From assembly GCA_045636385.1 (NCBI GenBank), contig JAZTXK010000044.1, forward strand, positions 1 through 64,000: a DNA stretch of 64,000 bases, written 5' to 3'. Source of the stretch: CAG-390 sp045636385 (GTDB lineage Bacteria > Bacillota > Clostridia > Oscillospirales > CAG-272). The position numbers were made by a program, and so were the translations under genes. A model generated the notes under the pieces. That model saw nothing but the letters and a program-made list of their open reading frames with translations, was not told the origin of the DNA and did no database searches. Positions 7,269 to 14,158 of this stretch are shown one piece after another; within the stretch, counting starts at the first letter, position 1, and every line of letters starts with the position of its first letter.

Positions 7269-9110
7269 ATGAGAATCAAAAGAAACGATCTGCGAAACAT
7301 AGCGATCATTGCACACGTTGACCACGGAAAGACCACTCTGGTCGATGAAATGCTCAAGCAGGGCGGCATTTACAGACAGAATCAGGAAACTGTAACCTGC
7401 GTTATGGACTCGGGCGATATCGAGCGCGAGAGAGGTATTACCATTCTTGCGAAGAATACAGCGGTTCATTACGAGGACGTAAAGATCAATATTGTTGATA
7501 CCCCCGGCCACGCTGACTTCGGCGGCGAGGTTGAGCGTGTACTTAAAATGGTAAACGGCGTTATTCTGCTTGTTGACTCTGCAGAGGGCCCGATGCCCCA
7601 GACGAGATTCGTGCTTCAGCGCGCGCTGTCGCTCAATCATCCCGTTATCGTAGTTATTAATAAGATAGATAAGCCCGACGCGCGTATCGCCGAGGTTGAG
7701 GACGAGGTTCTTGAGCTTCTTATCGACCTTGACGCGACCGACGAGCAGCTTGACAGCCCCGTGCTTTACTGCTCGGGCAGAGCGGGTACTGCATCCCGTA
7801 ACCCGAACGAGCAGGGAACCGACCTCAAGCCTCTCTTTGAGACCATTCTTGACTACATCCCCGCACCCGAGGGAGATCCCGACGATGAGCTTCAGCTTCT
7901 CGTTTCTTCCATTGACTATAACGACTACGTCGGACGAATCGGTATCGGACGTATCGAGCGCGGTACACTCAAGCTCAATCAGGACGTTGCGATCTGCAAC
8001 TTCCACTCCGAGGAAAAGCCGAAGAGAGTCCGTATTGCATCGCTCTTCCAGATCGACGGTCTCCGCCGCGTACCCGTTGAGGAGGCAAAGATGGGTGACA
8101 TCGTTTGTTTCTCGGGCGCAGGCGACATCAATATCGGTGACACCGTTGCGTCGCTCACCAATCCCGAGCCTCTTGAGTTCGTAAAGGTAAGTGAGCCCAC
8201 CATCGAAATGACCTTCTCGGTCAACGATTCTCCCTTTGCGGGCCGCGAGGGTAAGTTCGTTACCTCGCGCCAGATCCGCGACAGACTCTACCGCGAGCTT
8301 CTCAAGGACGTTTCCCTCCGCGTAAACGACGGCGACACCACCGAGGAATTCCTTGTTGCGGGCAGAGGTGAAATGCACCTTTCGATCCTTCTCGAGACCA
8401 TGCGCCGCGAGGGCTATGAGATCTGCTGTTCGACTCCCCGTGTTCTTTTCAGAGAGATCGACGGCGAGCGTTGCGAGCCCATCGAGCGTCTTACCGTTGA
8501 CGTGCCCGAGCAGTATATGGGTGCCGTCATCGAAAAGCTCGGTCAGAGAAAGGGCGAGCTTCTTGAGATGCATCAGGTCGGCTCGAGAATGAGACTTGAA
8601 TACCTCATCCCCACCCGTTGCCTCTTCGGTTACAGAACCAAGTTTATGACCGATACTCACGGAGAGGGTATCCTCAACACCATTTTCGACAGCTACGCAC
8701 CCTACAAGGGCGAGATCCCGATGAGATTTACCGGCTCGCTCGTAGCAAGCGAGACCAACGAGACCACCACCTACGGTATCTACAACTGCCAGGACCGCGG
8801 CAGAATGTTCGTTGTGCCCGGCCAGCCGGTTTATGAGGGCATGGTTGTCGGCGAGTGCCCCAAGATGGAGGATATTACGCTCAATCCTTGCAAGAGAAAG
8901 CAGCTTACCGCTATCCGTTCCTCGGGCGCGGACGAGAAGCTTCTTCTCACTCCTCCCGTTATCTTCAGCCTTGAGGAGGCGATCGAGTTCATCGGCGACG
9001 ATGAGCTTATCGAGGCGACTCCCAAGTCGATCAGAATCAGAAAGAGAATCCTTAATACCGAAACGCGACTCAAAGCGCAGAGCCGTATTAAGAGAGGTCT
9101 GGATAAGTAA
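7269..9110 (+). CDS. typA: Ribosome-associated GTPase TypA/BipA
   Basis: A 613-residue translational GTPase of standard TypA length. Residues 15-22 are AHVDHGKT (G1), 77-80 DTPG (G3) and 131-134 NKID (G4), followed by EF-G-like beta-barrel and alpha/beta domains and the TypA C-terminal region. It binds 70S ribosomes and affects ribosome assembly, cold growth and stress adaptation. It stands alone, with its own promoter and a strong terminator after its stop. The long open frame on the opposite strand is a coding shadow. Confidence 0.97.
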   Translation: MRIKRNDLRNIAIIAHVDHGKTTLVDEMLKQGGIYRQNQETVTCVMDSGDIERERGITILAKNTAVHYEDVKINIVDTPGHADFGGEVERVLKMVNGVILLVDSAEGPMPQTRFVLQRALSLNHPVIVVINKIDKPDARIAEVEDEVLELLIDLDATDEQLDSPVLYCSGRAGTASRNPNEQGTDLKPLFETILDYIPAPEGDPDDELQLLVSSIDYNDYVGRIGIGRIERGTLKLNQDVAICNFHSEEKPKRVRIASLFQIDGLRRVPVEEAKMGDIVCFSGAGDINIGDTVASLTNPEPLEFVKVSEPTIEMTFSVNDSPFAGREGKFVTSRQIRDRLYRELLKDVSLRVNDGDTTEEFLVAGRGEMHLSILLETMRREGYEICCSTPRVLFREIDGERCEPIERLTVDVPEQYMGAVIEKLGQRKGELLEMHQVGSRMRLEYLIPTRCLFGYRTKFMTDTHGEGILNTIFDSYAPYKGEIPMRFTGSLVASETNETTTYGIYNCQDRGRMFVVPGQPVYEGMVVGECPKMEDITLNPCKRKQLTAIRSSGADEKLLLTPPVIFSLEEAIEFIGDDELIEATPKSIRIRKRILNTETRLKAQSRIKRGLDK

Positions 9111-9119
9111 GTTATAATC

Positions 9120-9156
9120 AAAAAAGAGCAGAATGCGCGGCATTCTGCTCTTTTTT
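9120..9156 (+). terminator. typA intrinsic terminator
   Basis: AAAAAGAGCAGAATGC and GCATTCTGCTCTTTTTT form a long perfect stem with a short GCG loop, ending in a T run ten bases after the typA stop. Confidence 0.9.
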
Positions 9157-9165
9157 GAGTTAAGA

Positions 9166-9256
9166 TCGGGCTTGCGCCCGAGATAAGATCGCGCTTTGCG
9201 CGAGTCAAGATTCGCCCGAAGGGCGAAGTTGAGGTGAATTTCCGCAAGCGGAAATT
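9166..9256. repeat. Hairpin array H1 (four hairpins)
   Basis: Four consecutive perfect hairpins: 9166-9181 (TCGGGC/GCCCGA), 9189-9203 (TCGCGC/GCGCGA), 9211-9227 (TTCGCCC/GGGCGAA) and 9237-9256 (AATTTCCGC/GCGGAAATT). The first three are separated by 7-base spacers GATAAGA and GTCAAGA. The last also matches repeat C. Stems differ in sequence while the layout is conserved. Confidence 0.75.
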
Positions 9257-9266
9257 TCCAATCAAA

Positions 9267-9531
9267 TAAAAGACAACAGCAGCGGGAAGTTTTGATCGAA
9301 CTTTTTCAAAAGTTCGCGGAGCTTGAGGCGGAGCCTCATTTCAATGCGAAGGCTTCAGCCTTCGCCACCGCGCTTCAAAAATACGAAGCTTGCTTCGGAT
9401 TTTGGGACAGAGTCAATACTTCCCGAATGTAGGGAATGACAGCTCTGGCGTTTTTCCGTAGGAAAACGGCGGTGTTTAGCCGCCGAGGCAGAGTTGCAAC
9501 TTGCCGAAGGCAAGTGCGCGCTCTGTCACCC
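9267..9531 (+). repeat. Repeat B, long copy (B2)
   Basis: A multi-hairpin module that begins AGACAACAGCAGCGG. It contains an AACTTTTTCAAAAGTT hairpin, a GGAGCTTGAGG block, GCGAAGGCTTCAGCCTTCGC, a GCTTCAAAAATACGAAGC block and TACTTCCCGAATGTAGGGAA, and ends at CTCTGTCACC. Related copies lie near 176, 30045, 31577, 35101 and 38487. No protein-coding gene is supported across it. Confidence 0.75.
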
Positions 9532-9532
9532 C

Positions 9533-9673
9533 GCGCCCGAAGGGCGCACGATGTTGCACTTCGTGCAAATGATGTTGCCTGCGGCAAATGAAGTTGTACT
9601 TCGTGCAAATGAAGACGCCTTCGGCAAATGATGTTGTGCTTCGCACAAACGATGTTGCACCCTTCGGGCGCAA
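9533..9673. repeat. Hairpin array H2 (seven hairpins, 6-nt spacers)
   Basis: Seven short inverted repeats at 9533-9547, 9554-9568, 9575-9587, 9594-9608, 9615-9627, 9634-9648 and 9655-9673. Each spacer is exactly six bases: ACGATG, ATGATG, ATGAAG, ATGAAG, ATGATG, ACGATG. Most units are TTGNN(N)-TTC-(N)NNCAA, so the stem varies and the loop and spacer do not. One unit keeps pairing through a G-T wobble (TTGTAC/GTGCAA) and one stem is partly broken (ACGCC/GGCAA). The alternating 21/19-base period breaks any reading frame. Confidence 0.85.
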
Positions 9674-9676
9674 ATA

Positions 9677-9803
9677 AAGGAATGAATCCGCTGCGGCCGA
9701 TTCTTTTCGTTTTAATTATATTTCGCTCTTGGCTTCGTTTGGGCACGAAATTCTTTGTGCTGGTGCTGACTGCCCACCCCATCCCCTCCCGCAAGCGGGA
9801 GGG
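9677..9803 (+). repeat. Repeat A, full copy (A2)
   Basis: The element starts with a GGAATGAATCCG hairpin followed by a TTTT tract, continues through an AT-rich segment with TTTGGGCACGAAATTC, then CTGACTGCCCACCCC, and ends in CCTCCCGCAAGCGGGAGG. It follows the hairpin array H2 directly. Confidence 0.8.
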
Positions 9804-9908
9804 AAACTTTAGTGTGGCAGAAGTTTAAAATAATCCGATAGAGTTACTTCAATTACTTTGATTCAAAAAAATCAACCGTGAGTTAAACCGATATTGCCTG
9901 CGATTCGC

Positions 9909-9936
9909 TTGACTTCCTGCCAAAACGTGATATAAT
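9909..9936 (+). promoter_or_regulatory. Promoter of XRE regulator 9985
   Basis: TTGACT (9909-9914), a 16-base spacer ending in TGA, and TATAAT (9931-9936) precede the start codon by 48 bases. Confidence 0.7.
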
Positions 9937-9984
9937 ATAAGCACAAACAGGCCTGTTGATAAATCAAAAAGGAGATTCATTATT

Positions 9985-11070
9985 ATGGAACTTAATATTG
10001 GAACAAATATCAAGCGTTTGCGTCTTGAACGCGGGATGACGCAGGAACAGCTTGCTGAGCTTTTGATGATATCGACGGCTGCAGTCAGTAAGTGGGAGGC
10101 GAAAAATACCTATCCCGATATCACGATGCTGTTCCCAATCGCGGAAATATTCGGAGTGAGTGTCGATGATCTTCTCGGCTATGATGAGGCTAAAGCACAG
10201 GAGGATGTCGCTCAAATCCTTGCGGAATACAGAGAGCTTAACCATGCCGGAAGATTCAAAGAAGCGAGCCGACTCATAACCTCTGCGCGAAAGAAGTATC
10301 CTCACAATTACCATATAATGAATAGGTATATGTGGGACAAAGCCGAAGGAACGTCGGGAAACAAAAGGGAAGTGCTTATAAAACACAAAGATGAGCTTTT
10401 GCAGATAAGTAATACCATTCTTGAGGGCTGTACTGTCGAAACTATACGTATTGATGCGATCAATATGAAAGCAAAGATACTCCACGCCGAGGGCGATACC
10501 GAAGCCGCTATGAAATTGCTTGACGAGCTTCCGAAAAGCCCGAATCAATTCAAGAAAGAGGAGTTGTTTTCGAAAGGCACACCCGAATTTGCTTATTGGA
10601 ATAAAAAGAACTGTTTCGGGTTGATGGATGATTTTGCAGTGAAGCTTGCAAGAGACGTGCGCTTTGATTCAAGCCTGACGGTGGAGGAAAAGATTCAAAA
10701 GCTTGAACAGATAGCGGAAGGCTTCGCCGAAATGTCGAAAAAGCCTTACCTCGAATTGTTTTGCATCGGAGAGACGTCGGTTCGTACACAGTGCGCGGGA
10801 ATGCTGACTGCCGAGAATACCGAAATCGAAAATGTTATTCGGTGCAGAGAGAATCAATTTACAGCAATGGCAAAAGTGATGGATTTTGCTGAAAGGGAAG
10901 CGTCACTTGCGGATACCGTTTTGAACGCCTTCGGCACGAGTGATATCGTTGCTTGGGAGGTAGAACGCTTGCTCACTTCTCCGCACAAGCAGTTTGCTGC
11001 TTTGCGGAAATACGATGAGTATATGGAAATGCTGGCGAAGTACAGCAAAAACAATCATTCGGAGAGTTGA
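9985..11070 (+). CDS. XRE-family regulator with helical repeat C-terminus
   Basis: A 361-residue protein. Residues 5-60 form a Cro/C1-type helix-turn-helix (MTQEQLAELLMISTAAVSKW is the HTH core), followed by the DLLG hinge common to this family. The remaining 290 residues are helical and TPR-like, probably a ligand- or peptide-sensing platform as in RRNPP-like regulators; that is inference. AAAGGAG precedes the ATG. Repeats A and B flank it on both sides, the same setting as the related regulator at 30584-31369. Its target is unknown. Confidence 0.8.
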   Translation: MELNIGTNIKRLRLERGMTQEQLAELLMISTAAVSKWEAKNTYPDITMLFPIAEIFGVSVDDLLGYDEAKAQEDVAQILAEYRELNHAGRFKEASRLITSARKKYPHNYHIMNRYMWDKAEGTSGNKREVLIKHKDELLQISNTILEGCTVETIRIDAINMKAKILHAEGDTEAAMKLLDELPKSPNQFKKEELFSKGTPEFAYWNKKNCFGLMDDFAVKLARDVRFDSSLTVEEKIQKLEQIAEGFAEMSKKPYLELFCIGETSVRTQCAGMLTAENTEIENVIRCRENQFTAMAKVMDFAEREASLADTVLNAFGTSDIVAWEVERLLTSPHKQFAALRKYDEYMEMLAKYSKNNHSES

Positions 11071-11090
11071 TTTAAATATTTTAAATATAA

Positions 11091-11215
11091 GGAAAGAATC
11101 CGCCGCGGCGGATTCTTTTCGATTTAATTATATTTCGCGCTTGGTTTCGTTTGGGCACGAAATTCTTTGTGCTAGTGCTGACTGCCCACCCTGTCCCTCC
11201 CGCAAGCGGGAGGGG
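11091..11215 (+). repeat. Repeat A, full copy (A3)
   Basis: Same order of parts as A2: a GAATCCGCCGCGGCGGATTC hairpin with TTTT, the TTTGGGCACGAAATTC segment, CTGACTGCCCACCC, and the CCTCCCGCAAGCGGGAGG end. The first hairpin could end transcription of the upstream XRE gene. Confidence 0.8.
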
Positions 11216-11241
11216 AATTTGAGAGTGCGGTCTTTATTCTG

Positions 11242-11934
11242 TTATTTTTTGATTTTTTTCTTAAATATCTCAACAACGATTCCGATTATCACCGACGCAA
11301 AGAAGATCACGCCCCAGATCGCCCAGCCGTAATGGGTGTGACCATACTTGTCTCCCGGGTTGGGACCGAAGATTAGTCCCGCAAGAAAGCCGACCATGAA
11401 GCCGATAAAAGTTGTGATCGAATACAAATGCTTTCCGAGAAGCGAGGGGAGGATCGAGATCGCGGCGGTGATGTAGAACATATAACTGCTCAGCAGCCAG
11501 CCGTAGAGATAACTATGCTCGCCCTTGGGCGGCGCGCTGAATAGCCACGCGAGGAAGGCGTAGTCGTGATCGCACCAGATGATCCTGCCGATCAGGTAGA
11601 AAAGCATATACCCTGCAGTCACGCAGAGGGCAAAGAGGACGTTCTTCTTCAGCTTCGCCTTGAACTCGGCGCGCTTTTGCGCCTGCTCCATTTTATACAT
11701 ATAATAGATCTGCTCCGCGGGCGTCGGGGTGTTTTGCTCGTCGTTCTTTATCAGCAGATCGACCGAGGTGCCGAAGATCTCCGCGAGCTTGAAAAGCTTT
11801 TCTGTGCTCGGCGCGGACTGATCGGTCTCCCATTTGGTCACCGCCTGACGGCTGACCCCGACAAGCTCGGCGACCTTTTCCTGCGAAAGACCGCAGCTTT
11901 TTCGCTGTTCTTTGATTCTTTCACCCAATGACAT
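11242..11934 (-). CDS. Membrane-anchored XRE-family regulator
   Basis: A 230-residue protein with an N-terminal helix-turn-helix (residues 5-60; LSQEKVAELVGVSRQAVTKW) and a C-terminal part with about four hydrophobic segments from residue 95 on. This HTH-plus-membrane design occurs in Bacillota regulators that sense envelope conditions. The ATG at 11934 has a near-perfect GGAGGTGAT ribosome site; the frame extends further upstream without one. Repeat A lies on both sides. The upstream region carries GCAACTAT direct and inverted repeats that may be its operator. Confidence 0.8.
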   Translation of the reverse strand: MSLGERIKEQRKSCGLSQEKVAELVGVSRQAVTKWETDQSAPSTEKLFKLAEIFGTSVDLLIKNDEQNTPTPAEQIYYMYKMEQAQKRAEFKAKLKKNVLFALCVTAGYMLFYLIGRIIWCDHDYAFLAWLFSAPPKGEHSYLYGWLLSSYMFYITAAISILPSLLGKHLYSITTFIGFMVGFLAGLIFGPNPGDKYGHTHYGWAIWGVIFFASVIIGIVVEIFKKKIKK

Positions 11935-11953
11935 TTTTATCACCTCCGTATAC

Positions 11954-11982
11954 AGTATAGCACAAATAAAGCGGATTTTCAA
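11954..11982 (-). promoter_or_regulatory. Promoter of membrane XRE regulator
   Basis: On the minus strand TTGAAA (11982-11977), a 17-base spacer ending in TGC, and TATACT (11959-11954) lie 20 bases before the start codon. Confidence 0.7.
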
Positions 11983-12008
11983 GCAACTATACGGCAACTA
12001 TCGGTTGC
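11983..12008. promoter_or_regulatory. Candidate operator of membrane XRE regulator
   Basis: GCAACTAT occurs at 11983-11990 and again at 11994-12001. The second copy opens a hairpin-like inverted repeat GCAAC-TATCG-GTTGC (11994-12008). It abuts the -35 box, a normal place for an autoregulatory XRE site. Confidence 0.4.
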
Positions 12009-12021
12009 ATACATTGATTTT

Positions 12022-12112
12022 TCGATTATTTTCCGCATTTGATTTGATTTTGGCGCAATAATTTTGTGCACCGCTGACTGCCCACCCCACCCCCTCCCGC
12101 AAGCGGGAGGGG
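12022..12112 (+). repeat. Repeat A, 5'-truncated copy (A4)
   Basis: It lacks the first hairpin but keeps the AT-rich segment, CTGACTGCCCACCCC and the CCTCCCGCAAGCGGGAGG end. Confidence 0.75.
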
Positions 12113-12141
12113 ACGAGGCTTGCTTGGGGTTGCCGTGAGGT

Positions 12142-12223
12142 TCGCGCGTTGCGCGAGTGATGTTTCGCCTTTGGGGAAGTGATGTTTCAGCTTCGCCGAG
12201 TGATGTGTTCCGCTTTGCGGAAC
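12142..12223. repeat. Hairpin array H3 (four hairpins, GTGATG spacers)
   Basis: Hairpins at 12142-12156 (TCGCGC/GCGCGA), 12164-12178 (imperfect), 12187-12199 (imperfect) and 12207-12223 (GTTCCGC/GCGGAAC) have 3-base loops. Each is followed by GTGATG (12157-12162, 12179-12184, 12200-12205). It is the same architecture as H2 with a related spacer, and it sits between repeats A4 and A5. Confidence 0.75.
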
Positions 12224-12228
12224 GTTAA

Positions 12229-12353
12229 GGAAAAAATCCGCCGCGGCGGATTTTTACATCTTTATTGGAATTCGTCTTTGATTTAGTTTGGGCACGGAAG
12301 CCTTCGTGCGGGTGCTGACTGCCCACCCCACCCCCTCCCGCACGCGGGAGGGG
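12229..12353 (+). repeat. Repeat A, full copy (A5)
   Basis: The copy runs from the AATCCGCCGCGGCGGATT hairpin through GTTTGGGCACGGAAGCC to CCTCCCGCACGCGGGAGG. One base in the terminal loop differs from other copies while the stem is kept. Confidence 0.8.
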
Positions 12354-12375
12354 CAGCGTTTCAAAGCGTATCCAA

Positions 12376-12413
12376 TAAAGGCAGAAATTTGCCTTGGCAA
12401 ATTTCTGCCTTTA
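12376..12413. terminator. Bidirectional terminator after sigma operon
   Basis: TAAAGGCAGAAATTTGCC pairs perfectly with GGCAAATTTCTGCCTTTA around a TT loop, immediately past the stop of the gene at 12418-12822. Confidence 0.85.
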
Positions 12414-12417
12414 TATT

Positions 12418-12822
12418 TTACTGAAAGCGAAATATATCACTCTCGCGAAGCGAGACGACCACCGTTGCAGCGATCAGGGAAAGTGAGATTATTGCCCCGA
12501 CGACGGAAAAGTTATCGAGCCCGATCAGCAGCGGCGCGAGGGATGTGAGGGTTGCGATCACGGAGATGACCAAGAGTGCTTGGCTCCAATCCTTCTTTAA
12601 TATTATGGAAAGAATGGTGATGACGAGTAGGATGCAGGTAAAGATCGCGGTGATGAGAGGGCCGAAGTCGCCATAGCCGTAGGGGATCATACTGAAATAG
12701 GAATATGTTACGCGGTGAGGAGGACCTTCCGGATTTGCAAAATTACAAACCGCACCGTATGGCAGTATTTCAAGCACGAGAGTGCAGAGAAGAATGCAGA
12801 GAACGATTATTTTCTTTTTCAT
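12418..12822 (-). CDS. Small integral membrane protein of sigma operon
   Basis: A 134-residue protein with four likely membrane helices (about 5-22, 53-75, 82-100 and 106-125) and a short extracytoplasmic loop after the first helix. The family is not recognised. It begins 12 bp after the anti-sigma-like gene and ends at a strong terminator, so it is the third gene of the sigma operon. A role in anti-sigma control or in the stress response is possible but unsupported by motifs. Confidence 0.7.
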   Translation of the reverse strand: MKKKIIVLCILLCTLVLEILPYGAVCNFANPEGPPHRVTYSYFSMIPYGYGDFGPLITAIFTCILLVITILSIILKKDWSQALLVISVIATLTSLAPLLIGLDNFSVVGAIISLSLIAATVVVSLRESDIFRFQ

Positions 12823-12834
12823 AATAAACCTCCG

Positions 12835-13431
12835 TTATCCGAGGATGCTTTCGATATAATCCTGTATATCGTGAATGTCCTCGCTTGAAGTGACGTCGAT
12901 GACGTAAAGATTGCCTTCGTAGACGAATTTTGCCTGGCTGTGGTAGGAGCCGTCGAAGATCTTGGAATAGTGAACTGTAACGCCTCCGATCTCGCGGCGT
13001 AGCTTTTGCTCCTCGTAGCCGCCGATGTAGCTGTCCTTTACCTTGTCGTGCCCGAAAAGAACGTAAAAGTGGACCGTTATGTCGCCGTCTTTGGTGCGTA
13101 TCTTGGCTTGGCTCGGCTGATCGCCGTAGTAGGTGACGGAAATATTTTGGATTCCCGTGAGTTTTTGATCGTTATAGAGAGTTTCGACGCCGACCGCGTT
13201 GTTCATATCGGCGAGGCTTTCGAACTCAAGGGACTCGGGTCCGGGGGCGCTTGCACCGCGAAGGACTACGTTGTAATATCCGACGGCGATAAAGGCGATC
13301 AGGCAGAAGCACGCGGCGAAGGTTGCCCATTTCTGCCAAGTCATGCGGCGCAGGCGACGGTCGGGCGCGGCTTCGGTGATGAGGGCGGCATCGATGCCTC
13401 CCATCGCGCGGAGAATGTCTTTTTCCGTCAT
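12835..13431 (-). CDS. Putative membrane anti-sigma factor
   Basis: A 198-residue protein with a short cytoplasmic N-terminus (MTEKDILRAMGGID), one membrane helix at about residues 32-50, and an extracytoplasmic domain rich in beta strands that resembles DUF4367/DUF4179-type domains. The ATG at 13431 overlaps the sigma factor stop by four bases (ATGA), so the two are translationally coupled. Pairing of an ECF sigma with a single-pass partner is the usual sigma/anti-sigma arrangement. No zinc-binding HxxxCxxC motif is present, so it is not a ZAS-type anti-sigma. Confidence 0.75.
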   Translation of the reverse strand: MTEKDILRAMGGIDAALITEAAPDRRLRRMTWQKWATFAACFCLIAFIAVGYYNVVLRGASAPGPESLEFESLADMNNAVGVETLYNDQKLTGIQNISVTYYGDQPSQAKIRTKDGDITVHFYVLFGHDKVKDSYIGGYEEQKLRREIGGVTVHYSKIFDGSYHSQAKFVYEGNLYVIDVTSSEDIHDIQDYIESILG

Positions 13432-13979
13432 AGCGCAAAGCCCTCCTTGGCGAGATATTTTCGAAGTTTTACGCGCGTACGCGAGAGGGTCATTGCCGTC
13501 GTGCTTTCCTTGAGGGCGAGCGATTCTGCGATCTCCGCGATCGGGCAGAGATAGAAATAACGGCGCACAAAAATTACGCGTTCGCGCTCGGGAAGAGAAG
13601 AGATGAAGCGCGAGAGGGCATCGTTCAGCGCGGCGGATTCGCCGATCTCCCGTCCGTCCTCCGAGGGCAGACATTCGGAGAGCTCCTCGAGCGCGAGGGT
13701 GACGCCGCGGCGTTTCTGCGCGTGTTTGACGTCATAGACGTCGAGGGCGAGGTTTCGGCTGATGCGCCCGACGTAGGGCTTGAGGGGATCGGGCTTTTGC
13801 GGCGGGATGGTGTTCCAGAGGCGGAGGTAGGTGTCGTTGGCGACCTCCTCCGAGTCGAGGCGGTCCTCGAGGATGCGATATGCGATCGCGCGGCAGTACG
13901 CGCCGTATTTTAGGTCGGTCTCGGCGATCGCTTGCTCATTTCGGGCAAAATAGAGATCGATTATTCTTTTGTCTTCCAT
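13428..13979 (-). CDS. ECF-type RNA polymerase sigma factor
   Basis: A 183-residue sigma-70 family protein. Region 2 lies at about residues 8-70 (AIAYRILEDRLDSEEVANDT and the following WNTIPP) and region 4 at about 120-178 (LPERERVIFVRRYFYLCPIAEIAE). The start at 13979 has AAAGGAGA at good distance. It heads a three-gene operon and is transcribed away from the wall-protein gene at 14159. Its target promoters cannot be identified here; the adjacent genes have ordinary sigma-A type promoters. Confidence 0.88.
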   Translation of the reverse strand: MEDKRIIDLYFARNEQAIAETDLKYGAYCRAIAYRILEDRLDSEEVANDTYLRLWNTIPPQKPDPLKPYVGRISRNLALDVYDVKHAQKRRGVTLALEELSECLPSEDGREIGESAALNDALSRFISSLPERERVIFVRRYFYLCPIAEIAESLALKESTTAMTLSRTRVKLRKYLAKEGFAL

Positions 13980-14034
13980 TTGAAAATCTCCTTTCACCCT
14001 TAATAACGGAATTTTGTATACAAATATCACATAA

Positions 14035-14063
14035 ATATTATCATATTGACATAAATTTGTCAA
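14035..14063 (-). promoter_or_regulatory. Promoter of sigma operon
   Basis: On the minus strand TTGACA (14063-14058) and TAATAT (14040-14035) are 17 bases apart. The -35 is half of a TTGACA-TAAATT-TGTCAA inverted repeat at 14046-14063, which may be an operator. Confidence 0.65.
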
Positions 14064-14080
14064 GAAAATTTGAATTTTAC

Positions 14081-14109
14081 TTGACAATTTATCGCAAAAG
14101 TGGTATCAT
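14081..14109 (+). promoter_or_regulatory. Promoter of wall-protein paralog 1
   Basis: TTGACA (14081-14086), a 17-base spacer ending in TGG, and TATCAT (14104-14109). The leader that follows contains a TTCGGC-TTT-GCCGAA hairpin before the ribosome site. The same promoter and leader precede paralog 2. Confidence 0.75.
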
Positions 14110-14158
14110 TATTATGTATCAATTCGGCTTTGCCGAAAATTATGAAAGGACGAAAATT

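Noticed and set aside
7077..9143. 688-codon open frame on the minus strand opposite typA
   Set aside because: It mirrors the codon pattern of typA, has no recognisable domain and no promoter. TypA on the plus strand has all GTPase motifs.
9533..9673. CRISPR array
   Set aside because: Units are far too short, the variable part is an inverted repeat rather than a unique spacer, and no cas gene is present.
9476..9794. Minus-strand frames across the hairpin array encoding repetitive peptides
   Set aside because: The array period is 21/19 and breaks any frame. Spacer and stem constraints explain the apparent peptide repeats.
14114..14158. Upstream in-frame ATG in the leader of wall-protein paralog 1
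   Set aside because: It lies 5 bases past the -10 box, at the expected transcription start, and has no ribosome site. The ATG at 14159 follows AAAGGA and begins a normal signal peptide.
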